Shown here one piece after another: positions 14,535 to 19,102 of a DNA stretch of 19,102 nucleotides. Within the stretch, counting starts at the first letter, position 1. Every line of letters starts with the position of its first letter. The notes under the pieces were generated by a model, which had not been told where the DNA came from, did not search any database, and saw only the letters and a list, made by a program, of their open reading frames with translations. The position numbers were made by a program, and so were the translations under genes. Where the stretch lies: the NCBI GenBank assembly GCA_029007015.1, contig JAQXHB010000027.1, positions 1 to 19,102 of the forward strand, read 5' to 3'. The DNA comes from Bacillota bacterium (GTDB lineage: Bacteria; Bacillota; Clostridia; Oscillospirales; Acutalibacteraceae).

Positions 14535-15404
14535 TTATTTTTCGGCCAATTTCTGCAATTGCTCCGATGTAAAATTATACGACTTGTTGCAGAAGTGGCA
14601 CTTGACCGAAGTGGTCTCCTGCTCTGCCGCCAAACTTCTCAACTGCTCGGCGCCCAAACTTTTCAGCACCCGCTCGGTGCGCTCGCGCGAGCAGTTGCAC
14701 TTGTAACATGTCTGCTCCTCGTACAGCACCTCCACCTCAAACTCGCACAGCGCCTCGCCTACAATCTGCTCAAGCGTCATGCCCTCATTGAGCATAGCGG
14801 TCAGCGGCCGAATGCCGTTTATGCCCCGCTCCACCTTGTCGATAATATCGTCGCCTGCAAATGGCAGCAGTTGTATGATATATCCGCCGGCCACCTTAAC
14901 GCTCAAATCGGGGTTGACCAGCACGCCCAGCGCGCACACCGTCGGTGTTTGCTCGCTGGTGGCATAATACGATGTGATGTCCTCGGCAATCTCGCCCGAC
15001 ACAAGCGGCACCGTACTGCTGTACGGCTCCTTTAGGCCGAGGTCCTTGAGCACATATAGCGAGCCGCGGCCGACGGCCGACGATACATCCAGTTTGCCGT
15101 TTGGCTTGAGCGGTATTTCAACCACATTGTTGCCCACATAGCCGCGCACATTACCGTCGGCGTCAGACGACGCAACAATGCTCTCAATCGGGCCGTCGCC
15201 CGTTATGCGCAGAGTAAGGGTGTCTCGCTCACCTTTGAGCATATTGCCCATCATAGAAGCGGCCGTCAGCAGCCGCCCCAGCGCGGCGGTCACCACAGCC
15301 GAAGTCTGGTGATACTTCTCGGCCGCACTTACAATATCGGTCGAATCAAGCGCCATTGCCGTCACACAGCCGTCGCTTGTGATACATCTGATAAGTCTGC
15401 CCAT
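14535..15404 (-). CDS. hslO: Hsp33 redox-regulated chaperone
   Basis: This is a 289-residue cytoplasmic holdase activated by oxidation. The N-terminal domain (MGRLIRCITSDGCVTAMALD, then YHQTSAVVTAALGRLLTAA) and the central YVLKDLGLKEPYSSTVPLVSGEIAEDIT region match the family over its full length. The C-terminal redox switch keeps all four zinc cysteines: C236 and C238 (CNC) with C269 and C272 (CHFC). An extra C233 lies just before. It starts one base after the methyltransferase stop, in an operon with a YerC-like regulator. Confidence 0.95.
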   Translation of the reverse strand: MGRLIRCITSDGCVTAMALDSTDIVSAAEKYHQTSAVVTAALGRLLTAASMMGNMLKGERDTLTLRITGDGPIESIVASSDADGNVRGYVGNNVVEIPLKPNGKLDVSSAVGRGSLYVLKDLGLKEPYSSTVPLVSGEIAEDITSYYATSEQTPTVCALGVLVNPDLSVKVAGGYIIQLLPFAGDDIIDKVERGINGIRPLTAMLNEGMTLEQIVGEALCEFEVEVLYEEQTCYKCNCSRERTERVLKSLGAEQLRSLAAEQETTSVKCHFCNKSYNFTSEQLQKLAEK

Positions 15405-15405
15405 A

Positions 15406-16146
15406 CTATTTTACACACCTTGCAATAAATATTTGTCTTTCGCTTCGCCCGTGCGGCGGCAATAGGCTCATATCGTCCAGTATGTCCACCGTCTCAAATC
15501 CCGCCGCCTCCAGAGCGTCGGTTATCTCGTCATCAGAATAGGCGCGCTCGGTTAAACTCTCGCTCGCCCGCTCGTATCGGCCGTCGTCGCCGCGGCAGAA
15601 AAAGTCGAGGTCGATGTCGATATATTGGCCGTCACTGCTGTTCTGCCAAACGCAGTACAAATCGTCATCGTCGATGACAAAGGTATTGTCACCGAGCACT
15701 TTCTCATGCTTATACAGTGTGTTCATGTCAAAAATAAAATATCCGCCCGGTTCCATAAACAGGGCGACATTGCGTATCACTGCGCAAAACCGGCCGTAAT
15801 CGGTTATGTGGTTAAGGCTGTCCAGAGTGCATACGGCCGAATCAACCGTGCCATAAAGGTCCAGTTGGGCGGCATCCTGACACAGCAGCAGCGGCTGAAC
15901 ACCGGCCGCTTCGCACTTCATTCTGGCGACGCTGAGCATGTCAGCCGACATATCCACGCCAATCATATCAACACCGCGGCGCGCCAGTTCGACCGTCATA
16001 CTGCCTGTGCCGCAACACAAATCGAGCATACACATAGGTGTATGCCCCATCCGGTCAAACAGCCCGAGCAGATAATCGGCGCGCTCGGTGTAGTCGCAGT
16101 CGCTCATCAGACGGTCATAATATTTTGCAAAAGCGTTATATGCCAT
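15406..16146 (-). CDS. Class I SAM-dependent methyltransferase (YqeM-like)
   Basis: This is a 246-residue protein. The N-terminus MAYNAFAKYYDRLMSDCDYT is typical of the YqeM-like group. Motif I is LDLCCGTG at 41-48, then an acidic GVDMSADML strand for the ribose contact, CQDAAQLD, and CTLDSLNHI. The later part, with FDMNTLYKHEKVLGDN and a beta-rich DLDFFCRG region, is also shared by that group. Substrate unknown. The ATG follows the yerC-like stop with no gap, so translation is coupled. Confidence 0.9.
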   Translation of the reverse strand: MAYNAFAKYYDRLMSDCDYTERADYLLGLFDRMGHTPMCMLDLCCGTGSMTVELARRGVDMIGVDMSADMLSVARMKCEAAGVQPLLLCQDAAQLDLYGTVDSAVCTLDSLNHITDYGRFCAVIRNVALFMEPGGYFIFDMNTLYKHEKVLGDNTFVIDDDDLYCVWQNSSDGQYIDIDLDFFCRGDDGRYERASESLTERAYSDDEITDALEAAGFETVDILDDMSLLPPHGRSERQIFIARCVK

Positions 16147-16431
16147 TTACTTGCCCATCCGCTCAAAGACCATACGGTATCCGTCGGCGCCGTACTCAAG
16201 CGAGCGGTTAACGCGGCTTATGGTGGCCGTACTGGCTCCGGTGTCTGCCACTATGTCGCTGTATACGCGGCCGTTTACAAGCATTTGAGCAACTTCAAAG
16301 CGCTGTGCCATTGATTTGATTTCGCGTATGGTGCACAAATCCTCAAAGAAAGCATAGCACTCATCCACCGTTTTAAGTTGCAACAGTGCCTGCATCAATT
16401 GGTCGGTCTGAGCATCTTTTAATTTGTTCAT
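16147..16431 (-). CDS. YerC/YecD-family TrpR-like regulator
   Basis: This is a protein of about 94 residues, all helical. CYAFFEDLCTIREIKSMAQR and VYSDIVADTGASTATISRVN form the TrpR-type helix-turn-helix; the match to Bacillus YerC is close throughout. The ATG at 16431 lies 11 bases from GGGGG. A TTG at 16437 would lie 5 bases away and is a real alternative, adding two residues. It is the first gene of the operon with the methyltransferase and hslO, and its promoter is directly upstream. Ligand and targets unknown. Confidence 0.92.
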   Translation of the reverse strand: MNKLKDAQTDQLMQALLQLKTVDECYAFFEDLCTIREIKSMAQRFEVAQMLVNGRVYSDIVADTGASTATISRVNRSLEYGADGYRMVFERMGK

Positions 16432-16470
16432 GGTCAAAAAATCCCCCTGCCGCTTTTATGTCTATTCAAT

Positions 16471-16499
16471 AATTTATCATAATAAAGCGAGAAAGTCAA
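16471..16499 (-). promoter_or_regulatory. Promoter of the YerC-methyltransferase-hslO operon
   Basis: On the minus strand TTGACT (16494-16499) is followed after exactly 17 bases by TAAATT (16471-16476). It is divergent from the deacetylase gene at 16602. Confidence 0.7.
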
Positions 16500-16557
16500 T
16501 TGATTGCTTAAAATTTTACAATATTTTTTAAACAAAGTTAATGCAATCCCTGTCAGT

Positions 16558-16582
16558 ATAGGGTATAATAAATGTACCCTAT
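16558..16582. promoter_or_regulatory. Inverted repeat overlapping a -10 element before the deacetylase lipoprotein
   Basis: ATAGGGTA (16558-16565) and TACCCTAT (16575-16582) form perfect 8-base arms around a 9-base spacer. A TATAAT (16564-16569) overlaps the left arm, but no good -35 lies 16 to 18 bases upstream. The symmetry and the 20-base distance to the ATG suggest an operator. Confidence 0.45.
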
Positions 16583-16601
16583 GTGAAAAGAGGAAAGAAA
16601 A

Positions 16602-17534
16602 ATGAAAAGATTGCTTTGCGCCCTTTTGTGCGCCGCAATGGCTCTGCTGTGCGGCTGTACCGGCGCAGGCGGCACCGAGAGTGCATCGTCCAAATCGGCC
16701 GTTTCTTCCTTGCCGCCGACTCCGTCGGTCTCATCAACATCATCCACCCAGTCAACTCCGTCGTCCTCATCGACTCCGTCGTCCTCATCTGCTCCGGCGA
16801 TTTCATCTACCCCGCCGGTCGTTCCAACCACCGCAGGCGAATTTGCCGACTACTCCAACAAAAAGATATGCTGGGGTCAGGGAGTTATTGTAAATGAAAA
16901 AAATCAGCCGGTGACATGTCCGCAGTACAACCAAAAATACGGCAAATACGGCGCTGTTTTCATGGGCACGAATGAGAAAAACATCTATCTCACCTTCGAT
17001 GAAGGGTACGAAAACGGCTACACAGCCAAGATTCTGGATGTGCTCAAGGAGAAAAATGTATCGGCAGTTTTCTTTGTGACATATGATTATGTCAGCAAAA
17101 ATGCCGCGTTGGTACAGCGCATGATAGACGAGGGACACATCGTGGGCAACCACAGTTGGTCGCACCCCTCCATGCCGAACAAATCGGACGATGAGGTCAA
17201 AAGCGAAATACAAAAACTGCACGACTATGTGCTAAAAAATTTCGGCTATTCGATGAACCTTTTTCGTCCGCCTATGGGCGAGTTCAGCGAGCGCACACTG
17301 GCCATCACTCAGTCGCTGGGGTACAAAACGGTGCTGTGGAGTTTCGCCTATCTCGACTATGATACAAAAAATCAGCCGACCGAAGAAAAGGCATTTTCAC
17401 GCGTTACCGGCGCAGAGCACGGCGGAGCGGTATACCTGCTGCACGCGGTGTCTGCCACCAACACAGCCATTCTCGGTCGAGTCATCGACAACATGCGCTC
17501 AAACGGATACAGCATAGCAAAATTTGATGTGTAG
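16602..17534 (+). CDS. PdaA-type polysaccharide deacetylase lipoprotein
   Basis: This is a 310-residue protein. A lipoprotein signal ends at C19 (LLCGC). Residues about 25-78 are a Ser/Thr/Pro linker. The NodB domain begins near residue 118. Motif 1 is TFDEGYENG (131-139) with D133 as catalytic base candidate. Motif 2 is NHSWSHP with H184 and H188 as metal ligands. RPPMGEFSERT (222-232) and LLHAVS (279-284) complete the site. TFDEGYENG and RPPMGEFSERT are characteristic of PdaA, which deacetylates muramic residues for delta-lactam formation in spore cortex. AGAGG lies 8 bases before the ATG. A lipoprotein anchor with a long linker suggests work at a distance from the membrane. Confidence 0.93.
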   Translation: MKRLLCALLCAAMALLCGCTGAGGTESASSKSAVSSLPPTPSVSSTSSTQSTPSSSSTPSSSSAPAISSTPPVVPTTAGEFADYSNKKICWGQGVIVNEKNQPVTCPQYNQKYGKYGAVFMGTNEKNIYLTFDEGYENGYTAKILDVLKEKNVSAVFFVTYDYVSKNAALVQRMIDEGHIVGNHSWSHPSMPNKSDDEVKSEIQKLHDYVLKNFGYSMNLFRPPMGEFSERTLAITQSLGYKTVLWSFAYLDYDTKNQPTEEKAFSRVTGAEHGGAVYLLHAVSATNTAILGRVIDNMRSNGYSIAKFDV

Positions 17535-17535
17535 C

Positions 17536-17567
17536 AAAAAGCGGGCGGACTGAACGCCCGCTTTTTT
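17536..17567 (+). terminator. Terminator after the PdaA-type gene
   Basis: The stem GCGGGCG (17541-17547) with CGCCCGC (17555-17561) is flanked by A and T runs (AAAAA before, TTTTTT after), with a 7-base loop. It follows the stop codon by a few bases. Confidence 0.92.
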
Positions 17568-17568
17568 G

Positions 17569-17597
17569 GCATACCGCGCTCCCTGAAGGCATAAAAT
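17569..17597 (+). promoter_or_regulatory. Possible sporulation (sigma-E-like) promoter of the second deacetylase
   Basis: GCATACC (17569-17575) is followed after 14 bases by CATAAAAT (17590-17597). This matches the known sigma-E pattern (K-M-ATA, 14-15 bases, CATA-C-A-N-T) at nearly every position. No sigma-A promoter is visible between the terminator and the gene. Short motifs like this can arise by chance. Confidence 0.35.
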
Positions 17598-17626
17598 GTA
17601 TCATAAAAAATGAGAGGGATAGCGGC

Positions 17627-18472
17627 ATGGTTATACGGATAAAAGAGCGAGTGGTTGCGGCGATGGTCTGCATGGCAATAATGGCAGCGGCGCTGATGTC
17701 GGCGCACCGCACCGAAACCTTCGGCAGCACCGCCCTGCCGATAATAATGTACCACCACATTTCCGCCGACCCATCAAAACTGGGCACATATGTCATATCG
17801 CCCGAGCAATTCGAGAGTGACCTCAAATACATCAAGGCGTGGGGCTACACCACCGTGACGGCGGCTCAACTTATCGACTTTGCCGAGCACGGCACGCCTC
17901 TGCCGAAAAAAAGCGTGATGATAACATTTGACGACGGATATTTAAGTTTCTATGAGTACGCCTATCCCCTGCTCAAGCAGTATGGCATGACGGCGGTGCT
18001 TTCCGTAATCGGCAAATACGCCGATATTTACAGCGAAAGCGACGACCGCAATGTCCAATACGCGCACGCCACATGGGACAATATACGAGAAATGTCTCAA
18101 AGCGGCGCGGTCGAAATAGGCAATCACACATATCAACTGCACACTCTCAGTGACCGCAAGGGCAGTTGTAAAAAGGCAGACGAAACGGTCGAGCAGTACC
18201 GCAAGATGCTGACCGAGGACATCTCAAAAATGCAGGAGCGGATAAAAACAGCCACCGGCAGTCGGTCGTGCATATTCACATTCCCGTTTGGCCGCGTTTG
18301 CGACGAGGGCGAGCAGGTTGTGCGGGATATGGGCTTCAAAATAACCCTTGGGTGCGAAGAAAAAATCAATTATATAAAGCCCAATGACCCGGAGGAATTA
18401 TATATGCTGATGCGTTTCAACCGTCCGTCAGGCCAGTCGAGCGACATATTTTTCAAGAATAAACTGCCGTAA
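17627..18472 (+). CDS. Polysaccharide deacetylase, PgaB/IcaB-like
   Basis: This is a 281-residue protein. A hydrophobic N-terminal segment (residues about 8-26) acts as signal or anchor. The NodB domain has PIIMYHHIS (38-46) near the start, and TFDDGY with D102 and D103. GNHTYQLH follows with H167 and H172 spaced H-x4-H, then TFPFG (218-222). The H-x4-H spacing and the YHHIS and PFG segments point to the PgaB/IcaB branch rather than to PdaA. It probably deacetylates an N-acetyl-hexosamine polymer outside the membrane. GAGAGGG lies about 8 bases before the ATG. It directly follows the PdaA-type gene but is separated from it by a strong terminator. Confidence 0.92.
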   Translation: MVIRIKERVVAAMVCMAIMAAALMSAHRTETFGSTALPIIMYHHISADPSKLGTYVISPEQFESDLKYIKAWGYTTVTAAQLIDFAEHGTPLPKKSVMITFDDGYLSFYEYAYPLLKQYGMTAVLSVIGKYADIYSESDDRNVQYAHATWDNIREMSQSGAVEIGNHTYQLHTLSDRKGSCKKADETVEQYRKMLTEDISKMQERIKTATGSRSCIFTFPFGRVCDEGEQVVRDMGFKITLGCEEKINYIKPNDPEELYMLMRFNRPSGQSSDIFFKNKLP

Positions 18473-18484
18473 AATAATTTGTAG

Positions 18485-18513
18485 TTGATTTTGTCCGACA
18501 AAGGTGATAAAAT
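18485..18513 (+). promoter_or_regulatory. Promoter of tRNA-Arg
   Basis: TTGATT (18485-18490) is followed after exactly 17 bases by TAAAAT (18508-18513), 13 bases before the mature tRNA start. Confidence 0.7.
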
Positions 18514-18526
18514 ATGTCTCGTAGTT

Positions 18527-18603
18527 CCGCCCGTGGCGAAGCTGGATATCGCAGCAGATTCCGATTCTGAAGGCCGGGGGTTCGAATCCCTCCGGGCGGG
18601 CCA
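18527..18603 (+). tRNA. tRNA-Arg (anticodon CCG)
   Basis: The 77-nucleotide cloverleaf has acceptor CCGCCCG/CGGGCGG and D-stem GCGA/TCGC. The anticodon loop TTCCGAT gives CCG. The T-loop is TTCGAAT, the discriminator G, and CCA is encoded. The outer pair of the anticodon stem (G-A) is mismatched. It is a single-gene unit. Confidence 0.93.
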
Positions 18604-18642
18604 AACGAAAATCCGTTCTCTGGTGAGGACGGATTTTCGTTT
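18604..18642 (+). terminator. Terminator of tRNA-Arg
   Basis: A perfect 13-bp stem AACGAAAATCCGT (18604-18616) with ACGGATTTTCGTT (18629-18641) encloses a 12-base loop. It begins at the base after the CCA of the tRNA. Confidence 0.88.
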
Positions 18643-18645
18643 GTA

Positions 18646-18915
18646 TTATTCATTTTTCAATATTAATAATTCATTATTCATTAAAAGACAACGGATTTTC
18701 AAATGAATATTTAATATTTAAGCCGCTTACGCTAATGAATAATTTGGCTTCGTCCTTGCACCACCGCCTATTTTATGTTTTAATAAACCCAAGGCAGTGA
18801 TATTCGGCTTTGCCGGGTTATGGACGGATTTAACTTCACCGAAACCGTGAGGTTCAATATCACTTTCACGAAGTGGAAATAAAACCCGAAATTGAATTCG
18901 GTTTGATTTCATTGC
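18646..18915. repeat. Hairpin-rich non-coding palindromic region
   Basis: There is no credible gene here. ATTATTCATT occurs twice directly (18646, 18673). ATTATTCATTA at 18673-18683 is inverted as TAATGAATAAT at 18733-18743. GTGATATT (18797-18804) pairs with AATATCAC (18856-18863). These arms enclose AACTTCAC/GTGAGGTT around CGAAACC. CACTT/AAGTG (18861-18875) and AAACCCGAA/TTCGGTTT (about 18883-18904) follow. Such stacked short hairpins look like a REP/MITE-type intergenic repeat of clostridial genomes, but no second copy is in this window. Confidence 0.5.
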
Positions 18916-18957
18916 TTTGACGACGAAAAAAAACAATTAGACTTAGTAAGTCATTTG

Positions 18958-18986
18958 TTGCAGACTCTAAAGTTATGTGGTATAAT
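18958..18986 (+). promoter_or_regulatory. Sigma-A promoter of the DUF3795 gene
   Basis: TTGCAG (18958-18963) is followed after exactly 17 bases by a consensus TATAAT (18981-18986) with an extended -10 TGG. The ATG is about 37 bases downstream of the -10. Confidence 0.8.
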
Positions 18987-19022
18987 CTAACCGATAAATA
19001 ATACCTTGGCGAGGTACTGAAA

Positions 19023-19102
19023 ATGAAATCAATGTGTGGTGCTGATTGCAACAACTGCGGGTTTGGTAATAATAATAACTGCAAAGGGTGTATCTCATCT
19101 TC
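19023..19102 (+). CDS. Partial DUF3795 cysteine-rich protein (N-terminal 26 residues)
   Basis: The visible start, MKSMCGADCNNCGFG then CKGC, has the spaced cysteine pattern (CGADCxxC, CxxC) of the DUF3795 family of small putative metal-binding proteins. GAGGT lies 8 bases before the ATG and a strong promoter is upstream. The gene runs off the right edge, so the rest is unknown. Function of the family is not established. Confidence 0.7.
   Translation, partial: MKSMCGADCNNCGFGNNNNCKGCISS

Noticed and set aside
15625..16314. 229-residue plus-strand frame
   Set aside because: It lies opposite the methyltransferase and YerC-like genes, which match known families in full; no ribosome binding site.
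16553..16831. Acidic minus-strand frame with DEDDG repeats
   Set aside because: It is the reverse reading of the Ser/Pro-rich linker of the deacetylase; low complexity only.
17627..18472. Broken metal site in the second deacetylase (H-x4-H rather than H-x3-H)
   Set aside because: That spacing is the known arrangement of PgaB/IcaB-type enzymes, so the site is likely intact.
18453..18653. 66-residue minus-strand frame containing GGIRTPGLQNRNLLRYPAS
   Set aside because: It is antisense to tRNA-Arg; this is another recurrent artefact of tRNA genes.
18646..18915. CRISPR array
   Set aside because: Repeats are short, imperfect and inverted, with no regular spacers and no cas genes nearby.

Overview
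The window looks like a chromosomal segment of a moderate-GC anaerobic Firmicute, most likely a clostridial gut-type lineage near Ruminococcaceae/Oscillospiraceae. This rests on the clostridial gene order (site-2 protease, scpA, scpB, DUF2953, ytfJ/gerW, dacF, rluB), strong Shine-Dalgarno sites, canonical sigma-A promoters, and spore-associated families. The genus cannot be told from the sequence alone. Most genes between 1 and 16.4 kb lie on the minus strand; the right end is on the plus strand.

Left end (1-3.8 kb): a cut-off glycoside-hydrolase-like gene runs off the edge. It diverges from a stand-alone 5S rRNA gene that has its own promoter and terminator. Next comes a minus-strand stress-type ABC operon: a GntR/YtrA regulator, an ABC ATPase, an ABC-2 permease, a signal-peptide membrane protein, and a 29-residue hydrophobic peptide. 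A nested palindromic operator overlaps the operon promoter.

Middle (3.8-13.65 kb): a two-domain NAD synthetase homologue has an intact glutaminase domain but has lost the ATP-pyrophosphatase signature of its synthetase domain. A small plus-strand protein with an Sm-like tail follows. Then comes a long, tightly packed minus-strand operon reading from 13576 down to 6119: site-2 protease, ScpA, ScpB, DUF2953 protein, GerW/YtfJ, DacF carboxypeptidase, RluB pseudouridine synthase, a small GNAT-like protein, nicotinate phosphoribosyltransferase and a lipoprotein. It mixes chromosome segregation, sporulation/cell wall, ribosome modification and NAD salvage, and ends at a strong bidirectional terminator.

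Right part (13.65-19.1 kb): a doubtful small ORF, then a four-tRNA operon (Val-Asp-Phe-Gly), then a YerC/TrpR-like regulator, YqeM-like methyltransferase and Hsp33 operon. Divergent from it are two plus-strand polysaccharide deacetylases: a PdaA-type lipoprotein and a PgaB/IcaB-type enzyme with a possible sporulation promoter. After them come a tRNA-Arg(CCG) gene with promoter and terminator, about 380 bases of hairpin-rich non-coding DNA, and the start of a DUF3795 protein.

No insertion sequence, phage module or CRISPR array is visible. The strongest candidates for something unusual are the NAD synthetase homologue with a degenerate active site, the nested GntR operator with the micro-peptide at the other end of its operon, and the hairpin-rich intergenic element near 18.7-18.9 kb.
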